Assembly: GCF_048128805.1 (NCBI RefSeq)
Contig: NC_136020.1
Coordinates: 6,655,653 to 6,719,652 of the forward strand
Source of the DNA: Centroberyx gerrardi
Lineage: Eukaryota > Chordata > Actinopteri > Beryciformes > Berycidae
Direction of reading: 5' to 3'
DNA length: 64,000 nt
Shown one piece after another: positions 24,503-37,823 of the stretch. Every line of letters begins with the position of its first letter. Position 1 is the stretch's first letter. The translations under genes and the position numbers were made by a program. The notes beneath the pieces are model-generated. The model was not told the origin of the DNA, did not search any database, and was given only the letters and a program-made list of their open reading frames with translations.

Positions 24503-26426
24503 TTATCCCCAGACCCATCGCTCCGACTGGGAGGACTTCAGCTGCACAGACTCACTGCTCTGTCCCTCCTGCTGAAACACATAAGTCATACAAATATGTT
24601 ATTTAGCATATCTACTGTTATACTACCAGTATAAAAGATTAAATGACTTTCGGTTGGGGCCCTTCTTGTGTATTCTTGGGTCAAGTGATGGTGGTAGTAG
24701 CAACAGTTATGCCTGCATGCTGCTACTACTACTAATACTACTACTACTAGTCATAATAATTACATATTATTACACAGCTACCCACGTATACATGGGGCGA
24801 CAGTAGCCTAGAGCAGTGGTTCTCAACTTTTTTGGCTTGTGACCCCTTAAAACGAAGCAAGGTCTGGTCGCGACCCCCGTCCCAAGTGTGCAGAGTTCAA
24901 CCAAAGAATGATTTTCTCTTTTCAGGTTGTTTCATTTGATTCATCATCAGAGGCCTAGAGACTGAAAACTATTCAGTATTTCACAAGAAAAAAAGCAGAA
25001 GTAGAAATATGCTTTTTTCCTATCCCATAAATCATCTCGCGACCCCCCCAAAATCATCTCGCGAGTCCCTGGGGGTCCCGAAACCCGAGATTGAGAACCA
25101 CTGGCCTAGAGGTTCGAGAAGCAGGCTTGTGACCAGAAGGTTGCCAGTTTGAACCCCCGGACCGCCTGGGAAAATGCGACAAGGAAAGTGAATTAGTAAC
25201 GCTCTCTCCTCCCTCAAGGCACTGAACCCCCAACAATGTGTGTAACTATGTGAAAGTGAAGCAGGAGTATACACGCTCAGTCGACTTTTCCTGGATAAAC
25301 AAAGGTTAAATTAAAAAGAATCCACACCTTGCTGGCGATGGCCCTGAGCTTGCCCAGCAGGGAGGGTTTCTGGGCGTAGACCACGTCGTCCTCAGGCTCC
25401 TCCCCCTCAGCCAGGGCGCAGCTGTCGGCGGCTGGAAGCTCACACTCCTTGTTGGCGGACATCACCAGACGAGAGTACTTATACTCCAGCCTGACCCAAC
25501 ACAACACACACACACCGCAGAGACAGCAGACACCGGCAGCATGAGTCACAGGATCAAAGTTACTAGCTGGCTCAAGTTTAGTGAGGCTTTTTCTGGCTTA
25601 GACAGTAGAGTTCAGCTGATATGGACTTTTGAAGGCTGATACTGATATTTTTGGATTGAAACTGCCGATAGCTGATATGTTGTGCAGATATTCAATATGT
25701 TTAAATTTGACCATTTTCATGCCAAAAAATGATCAGTTCTACAATAAATATGTAATCAAACACACTGCATCATATCATAGGTGGACAACTGACTGACTGG
25801 CCAATATCAGATTTTTAATATCTGCCAGATGTATTGGCAAACCAGTATACCATTCTAACCCAATAGACACTGTTACAGGTGGCCATATACAGTGAATATC
25901 AGAAGTCTACACATTTCAAATCTAGTTTTTATTGCCTTGAGGAAATAAAACCCATTAAATCAGACTTTCATTTGGATGTAGTAACCAACAAAATCAAAGT
26001 AAAAACAAAATTCTGACAATGTATTAAAAATACAAACTAAAACACCTTGATTGCTTGAGAGTCTTGATCTCCACTGTAAGAATGTCTTCTACTTGAAAGA
26101 AGCTGAGCCAAACTATTGCTGTCATAGACAAACAGTAAAGCCAGTAACGCCTCTACCTTAAAGATATAATTCGAGGTAATTGTAATGAGTAGGTTGGCAG
26201 ATTGGTGGTAGTGTGTCTAACTGGTAGGAGCCACTGACCTCTTGTTTTTCTTCCAGAAATAGCAGGTGAGGGAGATGAGCAGCACGGCCATGAAGGCTCC
26301 GCCGCCGACCCCGACCTTCAGCCACAGAGCGATGGCCTCGCAGGGGGACGAGCGCCTGGCTGGCAGCGACGCGCCTTTGGTGCACAGCTTCGGCTCGTTC
26401 CACACATACAGAGTTTCCTGGAGAGA

Positions 26427-26466
<40 letters not shown>

Positions 26467-29400
26467 AGAGACAGAGAGAATGCTTGAGCTACATATTTTT
26501 TCTGTCCTTGTGAGAACGTTTGGCCCCCATAAAAATAGAATCTGAGTGGAAGAAAAGTGGTATAAGAGGTGTGTGTGTGTGTGTGTGTGTAGTACCTGGG
26601 CGCCTCCCTTGCATGCGCCCTCTATCTGGTGGTAGTCGCCCTCGGTGCAGCGTGGGCAGGCACTGGCGCTCTCCCACAGAAAGTGAAATGTGCATCCATC
26701 ACAGGTTCCTGCAGGACAGGAGCTGCACACACACACGCACACACACACACGCACACACACACACATACACACACACACAGGAGATCAGGAAAACAAAAAG
26801 CAGAGAAAACAGGCAGGAACACAGTGATTTCATATGAGAAATATGAGTTGTATGTTTTCAATATGATCTGATAACAGACAGCAGACTTGCACATATGGTC
26901 CCTCTATCTGGAATTTTTGATAAGGTAAACAGCTAATAATGCACATATGCAAATCTGCATGTTCTGTAAGTATATTATGTACAGCTGTAAATTGGATATA
27001 TTTGATTGGATATATTTGATTTGTATGACCTGTAGGTAACTGCACACATGTACGTATGATCTGATATTGTAGAAGGCTAACAATGCACATTTTGCACATC
27101 ATGCATATATTCTCTAAATTCACATATTTGTTTCATATTCTCCTGTTTTCTCATTTGTTATATATATATATGGCATATATCACCATACTTTCATCTATTT
27201 CATATTGCATATATTCTCATATTTCTCACATTTTCATATCAAACATATTTTTCATATTTTTACTGTCGTTTTGCACAGCATGCATACATGCATAAAATAT
27301 TTTCCATATTTTTTCATCCATATCCATTTTTTCTTAATATGTTCTTGTGTTGAAATTGTTGGTTATGGTATGTTTGCTCTATTCTTATTTAGACCCTTTA
27401 TATTTTTAAAATGTGTTAATTAAGTCATTTTTGCTATATCCTATTCTTTGATGCTGCAATGACTCAAGTTCCCCATAGGGATCATTAAAATGTAATCTAG
27501 TCTAAAAAACCTGAAATACCTCCATAAACCACATCCATGAAAAAAATTACAACACAGTATAGCACTAGATGATTAGAAAAGACACACACACACACACACC
27601 TACCTGGGCACAGAGAGTTCTCCCAGTTCAGATTTCTCTGGGTTACAGCGAATGGAGATGACTGAACTCCGACCCTGATCGCACGAGGCCGTAGCCTGGG
27701 TTGACCTGAGAGAAACGGGGAACACAGTTAGGACTTAAACACTCTAAAAACACACACTCTGTCTCTGTCTCTGTCTCGCTGTACCTGTAGAAGAAGTTGA
27801 TGTCTGGGACGTCCTTGGAGTTCTCCGGGAAAAGCTCCGGTTTAGCGTTCACCCCATCCAGGACGGTGTCTACTGTCACTCCTGATAGAGAGACAGAGAC
27901 AGACGCACTAAAACCACCTTTTCTTTCTATAATTACTTTCTATAATTAATTTTTTAACATCTTTCGAAATGACAAAGGGGGCAGGGAAAAGCTATCATGA
28001 TGAAAACTGTGTTGTTGTGTACCAAGGAAAGTGTCTGCGAGGCTGATGGACTGAGAGGAGAGGGCCGTCCTGAAACCCCGCCCATCTGCTGGGATGATGG
28101 TTGATTGGCAGATGAAGCTGTCCACTGAGTTGACAAACTGAGCCGAGTCGCTCTGGCTGTCCTTGCCGGACAGATCGGTGACGTTATCCATGCAGACGGC
28201 CGCCCTCTTGCCCTGCAGTCGACATGCAACAGTAGAAAAAGCTTCGATGATCATGTAAGTTAAGAGCAAAAGGAACAGGATTAGATCGAGAGACAGAAAA
28301 AGGATTAAGATTAATGTGTGTGTGTGTGTGACCTACAGTACCTCGTGGCCACACAGGCTGATGTTGAAGAGGTGCAGGTACTTGGTGCCCTTGGAGGTGA
28401 AGCTGGGCCCGATGGTGAGCGAGGCCACGCTGCTCAGACCGCTGAGGTCAAAGGTCAGCGTGCGGTTGTCCTCGGTGTGGGAGAAGGAGCAGTCGCTGTA
28501 GCAGCGGGAATGCTCCTGAGAGAGAACACAGCACATCAGAATCAATCTGTCACCCCAAAATACAACACAGCCCACTTTGGAGATTTACTACTGGAACATG
28601 GATCGTTCTGGTCCCCAGTTCTGATGATGAGTCACGTTGGAAGCCATTATGAAACACATTTGTCAAAGCATAGCTGTTCAAGAGCGACACTGCTATATTG
28701 CAAAATATTTAATTATTATTACTTAATTATCATTCTTTTTATTACAATGGTGTGTTACTGCTAATTTTTATAAAAGCAATAAACCTCTCGTGGCTTAGTG
28801 CTTAAAGAAAGCACAATGTGATGAGTGTGAGAGAGAGAAAGAGAGAAAGAGAGAGAGAGAGGGGGAAAAAATTGGGAAAACACCCCATAGAAGCCCTGCA
28901 GAGCTGAGCGAAAACATCCTCAGAGTTCACAGAAACACAGCCAGCGCTGCATGCAGGGCCGAACTGGGCCAAGACCCGCTCATATTACACATTCAGAAGT
29001 GTGAGCCATCACATTTTACAAATGTGATGGCTCACACCCCCCAAGAGCCTCCTCTTCCAGCTGGTCCTGAAGCTCCGTCCACAAACATCCAACAACCCCA
29101 CAGGCCTAACTTCATCTGGCCTAAGCAGATCATCAATAATCAAAAAGGAAATTACCTCACTTAATGGAAAGAATCAAGCACATAATGTTTTTAGTGGAAT
29201 TAAAACCCTCGGAGATAGACACTCTTCTCGATTGCCCTGGCAATACTCCCAAAACGATTTCCAAGATGGCAGTGTATAAAGAACTACTTGCTCATATGCT
29301 TTTTTTTTAAAACAGATGTGATAAAAAGAAAGAGTTTATTTCACTCCAGATAGGCTACAAAGGAAGTATGCTGAACTCTCTTTTCTTTGCTGGAGATGCA

Positions 29401-30660
29401 AAAAACAAAATGGTGCTTTCCTTCACATGTTTTGGACCTGTCCTTTATTGCTGTCTTCTTTCAACGTCCAGTCTGTTATTAATTGTTATTATATTATTTA
29501 AAAAAAAAAATACACTGATCTTCTTCCTCCCTCCCTATCCCAGTGGTCAAATGAACTGTCTACATTTGCTACAATAGAAAGTAACTTTTTTTTTTTCTGT
29601 ATTTGGCAGCCTCACATAGGGAAAACTTAAAAAAAAAGTGCTGAAAGCCTTTTTTTCCTCCTCTTTCTCCCTCTTTTATGAGCCTGTTTTGTGTTTGTGG
29701 TATTATAATCTTTTGACTATCTCTGTTTGAAAACCCAAATGTAAATGCGTTTAATGATCTTCCCCAACCCACAAAAACATCTAGAAAATTCAGAAAAATG
29801 GTGAGAAAATTGCTGAGAAGATTCAGTGTGACATCAGCTGCAACATTTGTCAACTGCTGTCACACATACAAGGAAATAAGCTGAATGAAGCCCATTGTGC
29901 AGTATATAGTGTTCTGTTTACTGCTGTAACCTGACTAGGAGGAATGCTGATCAGCTTGTAACTGTCTGCTTTGTCCATGTATAGAGTCTTCATGCCAACT
30001 GAGAGGGAAAGACAGCCACAGCAGGACTCTCTACCTTGTTGCTCCTGCTCCCCGGCCCGCACGGCACACAGGCGTCCTGGCCGTAGGTGTGGCGCCCCGC
30101 CAGGTGCGTGTTGGCGGGACACTCTTGGCACCGGTTGGTGTCTCTGTCGATGTAGAAGCCGGCGGGGCAGGGGACGCAGGAGGAGCCGGCCTGCCGGGAA
30201 CTCTGGGACACCAGGGCGCAGGCGCGGCACGCCGACGCCACGCCGTCCAGCACGTTGGTCACGCTGATGGAGTACAGCTTCACCATGTCGCCCACGTAGC
30301 GCCGCACCTACACACACACACACATAAACAGAGATATAAATGTTATATACTGTATATACTCATATTTTTCATTATTTTTTCATAGTCTCTGTATGTTCTA
30401 CTGGTATTACTTTGCACACCCTCATAATGCTATAGTTCATTTTTTCATAATTTCATCCATATATTTCTACATAACATGTTACGTTGAAATTTTGATACCC
30501 TCCATTTGCTATATTCATATCTATATTCTATTTTCTTGTACTGTATCCTATTATTATTTACTGCTGCAACATCCCAATTTCCCCATGGGACTTGTTTCAT
30601 CATATCTTATCTTGTGTTATATGACTATATCTAATGCACATTGTATGATTAAGGGGAATG

Positions 30661-30719
<59 letters not shown>

Positions 30720-31345
30720 AACTCACGTCCACAGCTTGATTGGTCCTCTGGAAGGCCCAGGTATAAGAGACAGAGGCGTTCCTGGTCATGATGTGTGTGT
30801 AGGACTGTTTCTCCTTACTGCCCTCCCAGGACTCCACCACTGTGGTGCTTTTCCTGTTCACGTCCTGCAGGGGGCAACACAGTCAACAGGTCAGAGGGGA
30901 AAATATGGATTGGATTAGAGTACAGATTTAAAACCAAATAAGCAAGTAAAATGGATGTGCAGTTTATAAAATGCACTGAGGAGCCAGAAAATCAGAAAAA
31001 TGCAAAGTGTCTCTATGTATAAAATGATGATGATGAAAAAGCTGATGATGAGGTTCACCTGGTAACAAAAGCACAAAAACAACAGAACAACAAAAGGACT
31101 TCAGCTGGACCTCAATGAGGATGGCGTAACTTATCTGGCTTTCTGGTGAAGTTAGTCATAACCTAATTACTACCTTCTGGCTCCAAATATTTACCCGGAC
31201 GCACAGACACACACGCACACACAAGCACACACAAGCACACACCATCATGAAGTAGAGCTCACAGTCGGCAGAGCAGATGGTCTCGAAGACAAAGGTTATC
31301 CGGCCAAACTCACTACCGGTCATCCCTGAAAGAGAGGTTGGCACC

Positions 31346-31390
<45 letters not shown>

Positions 31391-31660
31391 CAGAGATTTA
31401 GTTTATACACTTTCAAAATAATCGCACACACACACACTCAGTGTATTCAAATATAAATACTCTTGCAGTGGATTTAGACAGGCACAAAATTAATTTTTTA
31501 AATTCTTTATGGCACAGATTGGATCTTTTCCTCATAGCCCAAAAGAACACACAGAAGTTCATTCGAAGTTCAGATTCTCTCTTCCTATGCAAATGCAACC
31601 TTAGATAGATAGATAATGAAAAGCTCACACAAGCACCCAGAATCCCCCACTGAGACTCCA

Positions 31661-31697
<37 letters not shown>

Positions 31698-32023
31698 ACT
31701 TGAAACCGGGTACATGCAAGTTGAGGATGAGATAGTCGTTATCCGAACCGCCCGCTCCGCTGCGGATATGATCCCCTGCCACCTCCCATCCTGATCAACA
31801 ACAGGCACACACACACACAGGCATTAAACACACAATTCACACACACACACACACACACACACACTTAGAAATTGGTCCAGTATTTCTCACCGTTCATGTC
31901 GTCACATTTGGAGTTGCCCACGTTGAAACAAGAAGTCTTCATGTTGGACGGCAGGACGTTCCACCATTTGTACTCATAACCCAACACTGGCTCTGTACCT
32001 GCAGGGCACTCTGCGCACGCTGG

Positions 32024-32071
<48 letters not shown>

Positions 32072-35000
32072 AACATTTCATTTAAATACCACAGTGACAT
32101 AATTATTGGGTCAAACATTACTAGTGCTTGTGTTTCCTTGGATAAATAAAGGTTACAAAAAAAGGTTAGATGAGGTTCAGAAACGTATCCAGTCTGCCTC
32201 AGTGTGATAGTAAGTGTCAGAAGTGGAAGTGTGTGTGTGCAGGTTTTACCGGAGGTGCCGTCGGAGTGGGTTCCAGGCGGGCAGGGGAAGCAGGTGGAGT
32301 CGTTGGTGTTGTAGTAGCCGGGGTTGCAGGGGGGGCAGGGCTCCCTCTGTCCCGTCTGAGGCAGTTCCACCGCCCCGGTGACGTTCTCCACGCAGATCTT
32401 CGGCTCCACCCACCGGTACAGAACCTGCGTCTGTGACCGTCACAACCAGAGGTTACCAGGGGCGGAAAGAGAAAACAAGGTACTCAAGTAGAATTGCTCT
32501 TACTTTGCTGAAATTTAGTAGAAGAAGAAATAAAATTACTGGTGTAAAAATCCACTTAAGTAAAAGTAAAATGTAGCTAATTCAAAATGCATGCAGAATA
32601 AAAGTTACTGAGTTACTTAAAAATAACAGATTTTCCCATGCAAGGCAAAATGGACAAGATGACTCAAACAAGGTTCTTTTAATAATAACATATTCTTTGC
32701 AAAATAAAGTGCATACATGAAGTAAAGCATGAATCAGCAATAATATAGTGATGTGTTAGTGGTGGTTTCTGTAAAGATCATCCCTCTTTTCCAACATACT
32801 GTGTGTGTTTTACTGTGAGTGTTTTCAGACATGTGAGTCTAAACAGGCCCAGGTCATGGGTAGTTGATTTGGATCTGATGACATGCGCTGACTTTTGACC
32901 TTACATATTCACCGTTTCCTTCACTCATCACATGTATTGTCCAGTGTCTGATGCAGTGATTATGGAGCGCTGACGAAATTTGCGCAATGTAACAGATGCG
33001 ATTTAAAATGTAGCAAAGTCAAAGCATACTTAAGTGAAAGTACAATTACTCGCTTCAAAAATAGTCCAAAAAGTACAAGTACACAAAAAACTTCTAAATT
33101 ATAGTAACAAGAGTAATTGGAATTCATTGCATCCTGTGCCTTTCTGTTTGAGTAAGCGGAGGGAAGGGGTGATTTACAGTGGGTCTGAATGGAAATGGTA
33201 TTAATTATTAAATGCTTCCGTCTTTGGTAAATAACTCAAAGGTATACACACTCTCAATATTTCTAGGTTTGAAGGCCTGAAATGAAAATGAAAATCCATG
33301 AAGTCAGACTTTTTTCACTTTCATTTGGATACTGTAACTGGGAAAATGGAGCTAAAAACAAAAGACTACCGATCTCTGACAATGTATTAAAAACTGAAAA
33401 CTAAAACACCTCTGTTATGAAAAATGCCCACACCCAGAAGCACCTTTAGCTTCGATAACAACAGTAAGTCAGTTTGAATAGTGTGCAGCCTTTTGTATGT
33501 GAATAAGTAAGTAAGAGTAAAAAAAATAAGTAAAAAAGAGTGTGTGTGTGTGTGTGTGCATGAAATAGGGGGACTGACCTTCCCTTCGCTGTCGCAGGCC
33601 GTGTGGATCTGGAAGTAATCCTTCTCTGAGCATGCCGGTCTCTCCTTGCATTCTGCCCATCCCTCATCTGAGAGAGGAGGGGAACACAGGGCCAGTAAGT
33701 GTGTGTGTGTGTGTGTGTCAGTATTCCCCCTTTTGACTTTGAATGGAAATTTTTTGGTGTTACATGTTGGTAACATGGTGTTTTCGGGGGGAAAGCGCTG
33801 CTGTACGTACGTGAGTACTGGTTTTCGGGGCAGGCGGTGCAGGAGGACACTCCCTTCCTGGAGGAGGTGTTGCTGGGGCAGGGCTGGCAGGACGAGGAGC
33901 CGGGGGACGGGCTGAACCAGCCGGGCCGGCAGGGGAAACACTCCGACGTGTAGGCTACACCTGGACACACACACACACACACACACATAACAAGCACATA
34001 CGGAGAAAACGTCATGTTAAGCCATATTTGAACTCGGTTAGTTTCAATGGGAGAAGATTTCTGTGATTTCCCTTAAATTACTGCTCACAGCATGGATGTC
34101 CAACATGTGCATGCTGCCACCTTGCATCATAACATGCATCTATCATCTTGCATCATAACATGCATCTATCATCTTGCATCATAACATGCATCTATCATCT
34201 TGCATCATAACATCATCAGGTTTTGATTTCAGAAGGGATTTTATTTATTTTACTCCTCCATTGTATGGTTCTCCAGCATGTGGTGTTGGTGGTTGATGCA
34301 TTTGTACTGAGGTCAGAAATCTCCCGCACTACAGCCTCCCTGATTAGATTATGACAATCTTCCAGCCACCAAATCAGAACCCATTATTACATTAGGGAGA
34401 TATCAGTTCAAACTGGATTATCAGAGTTTGCTGAACAACTGCACACAGACAAGACAGATTCATACTGGATTAAAATCACTGAGGATGTTAGTAATAACTA
34501 CTTGAGACTACTTGAGGGCTTCAGACTCACTTTAGCAATGCAAAAGTCTGTGAGTGTCTTTGCGTGTGTGTGTGTGAGTGTGTGTATGTATATATTTCAT
34601 GCTTTACCCTCTATCTGGATGTTCTTGAGCAGGACAGGTTTGACCATCTTCCCTCCCACCAGGATGCCGGTGGTTCTCCAGTACAGGATGTTCGTCCCGG
34701 ACTTCAGACTCACCTGAGACACAGAACAACAGGCACACAGTGAGCCATACACATTCCGCATACCATCACACACACACACACACAGAGTCACACACTCTCC
34801 CTCACCGTGTGTGTGTCCCATTCTCCGTTGCTGGTGACTTTGATCCACTTCTGGTCGTCAGTCTGGGCCATTTCCTGGCACTGCTCATTCTGGACCTGAA
34901 CACATGTTAATGTGGTAATTATTAGCTGCATAAAACCGATTGTTTTACCAAGCAACAGCCGCTGGTCTTCACTGATCCAGATTAAGCTTACAACACCTAA

Positions 35001-36525
35001 TTTGCCATTGAACTAGGATATTGTTTTATGACGACTGATATGGATACTGATAGTTTTGGATTGAAGCTGCAGATAGTATATATATTGTATCTTTAAATTT
35101 TCATCCCCCAAAAATAACAAGTATTCAGTGTTTCCCACAGATTTTTTATTCTTGTCAGGGTGGAAAAGCCTCTGAAACAACATTTCAACCATCACGGGAC
35201 ACTAAAACTCTCCACTGAAACCCACACTGATGAAATTCATTTTAGCAGGGGTGAGGCAGGTTTCAATGCAGGTTTTTACAAACTGACACCACTGAAGCTG
35301 TTGAGTAAAACCCTCCCACACCACACTCGAATGATTTCTCTGAAACATAATACCAATAAAAACATATTGACTAGCTGTGGTCAGGAAGGAACCGCCATCA
35401 TATCAGAGGTGGATGAAGAAAACTCCCATATCAGCTTGATATATTAGCAGACAAATACATCAGTCTAACCTTAACCTGAACTACAGTTGTGTATAGGCGT
35501 ATATAGGCGATGACAGCACTTACATAGAACTCAAAGAAGATGTTGTTGTCTGGATACTGGTAGGTGAAGGAGACGGAGCCCTGCTTCTCCAGCCGAACAG
35601 CGTAGACCAGAGACACCGTACACTCGTCCCGGCTCGACTCCAGATACACACCCTGCGGCGTCCAGGATGAGCTGCAGCACACACAGAACACACAGGAGAG
35701 AACTTAGCAAAATAAGGGTCTGCACTCTGTTTCTGTTTGAGTTTTATGTTTTTATTCCATTTAGGGGAAATGTGCCTTCTGAGGAGAAAAGAAAACAAAC
35801 ACACAGATTCATGCAAATATGGAAAACGCAAATGTAATTTGTAATGTAAAATGTACTGATTTTTTTGTTTGTAACACTCAATATACTGTATTTGCATGTT
35901 TATTTTTTATCTCTGCATGTTCATCTGTAATGCAGGGGAAAGGTAGTGTGTGTGAGCATGTGTGTGTGTGTGTGTCCACCTGTTACAGGCCTGGCTGTCC
36001 TCTCCGGACGGCCCGGGGTCCATGTAGCTGGCCAGGCTGGTGAAGCCGGCGGGGATGGCGTCCCATTGGTCGAAACGGACGCCGCTCCCCAGCGAATAGG
36101 AGCCGGCCACACACGGCGTGCACTGCTGCGTGGACATCTCTAAAAACTCCCCCGCCGCACAGGAGAACGCTGCGAGACGGGGAGGGAAGAGGGTCAGATT
36201 TGCATGTAATTAGTGCACACACATGCATGAACACACACACACACCAACACACACACACTCTGGTAGCACTTACAGCAGTCTGTTCCTCTGGTTGGAGGTG
36301 GGAGGTCGGAGCAGGAGCCCTGACTGTGAGGGATGGCCACTCTCCAACGTGACCCTGTGCTGTCACACTCTGTGTATTTATAGTAGTAGTCTGTCTGCAG
36401 AACACACACACACACACACACACACAAAGATCAATATCACATCCAAAAATTCCTCTGTGTAGATGCACAAAAATGTTTTTATCTGTTGCATCACCCCTCC
36501 ACCCCACCCTCCAGCTCCACCACTG

Positions 36526-36562
<37 letters not shown>

Positions 36563-37561
36563 CCAACACACACACATACACTCAAGTCTACCTGAAAAAC
36601 CAGTTCATCCACAATACATTTTACATACAGTATTAGACACAGACGAGCATGGAGCTGAAGATGAAAACAAAAGTCGGTCGTGGAAACGGGAACGCGTGTG
36701 TATGTGTGTGTGTGTGTGTGAGGGAAGGGTTTGCAGGGTAAACATGGCGACCGACCCTGATCGCCACGGCAACCGGCCACTCCAGAAAATAACCTCAGGG
36801 AAACTAATGGTCCATTAAGAGCATGACGGCCGGCCATCTCCACAGCGTTCTGACCCCAACCCCCCTCCCTCCTCTTCAGCTGCCAGCACTATGCTGCTCA
36901 TCACTCCAACTGACCGTCGCACAACCTGCTGCCATATTTATTTCACTATCATCTTTCATATCACAGCTTAAAATGCATTTTCATAGACTTACTTTAACAT
37001 AAATGTAAAGGCTTTCTATCTTATTTTACTTTACATATTTAATATTCTCACCGTTTTTGAAATTTGTTTGCTAGTTTTATCTCCTCCCTATATATTTTTC
37101 TAATCTATTATATATATTTCTATTGAAGCACATTGAGTTTTTGAACACATTTTACTATTTCATAATATACTATAACCACAGTGGCATTTGGACATAGATT
37201 GCAGCTGCCCCACTTTACAGCTGCCATGACACTGAAGGACAATAGTTAATTCTGCATCAAATCAAACTCCTTGACTATGTGATGCCTGCAGAATAAAGGC
37301 AACGCGACTTCTTCGGTATACGATGTACATTTTAATGCAACTTCACTGGAGTCTGAAGCCTCGTTCTGGCGATTCTCCATGCATCTCCTCCCCCGAACCT
37401 GCTGCTCAGGCCATTACTGGCCCGGCAATCAGCAGAGAACACAGACAGTCGGCTGAAGCAGAGCAGAGGCGCATAAGTAGCAGCCAATTAAACTGGAACA
37501 ATGCAAAAATGGCCTGCAATGTGTGTATGGGGAATTAGTCAGAGAGAGAGAGAGGGAGAGA

Positions 37562-37627
<66 letters not shown>

Positions 37628-37771
37628 AGAGAGCTGGCTTGCTGATGCAGTGTGTGTGTGTGTGTGTGTGTGTGAGTCTCCAGTAAAGATAAGCTTGAGG
37701 TCTTTTGTATAGCTAATCACCTCTCTCCAGCTATACCAACAAATATGGCCATTCATGCCATAGCCACATGT

Positions 37772-37823
<52 letters not shown>

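Noticed and set aside
25104-25170. A tRNA-like segment
   Set aside because: The A and B box-like motifs belong to a SINE head, the cloverleaf is not complete, and a hAT element interrupts it.
26158-26778. A 206-aa open frame on the minus strand
   Set aside because: It crosses ELAPOR2 exons 19-20 in a shadow frame and GA/CA repeats. The real frames are given by the exon model.
34121-34215. Regularly spaced repeats resembling a CRISPR array
   Set aside because: The units are contiguous with no spacers, in a vertebrate intron. It is a minisatellite.
35983-36843. A 286-aa open frame on the minus strand
   Set aside because: It is out of frame with ELAPOR2 exons 2 and 3 and consists largely of translated GT/CA repeats.
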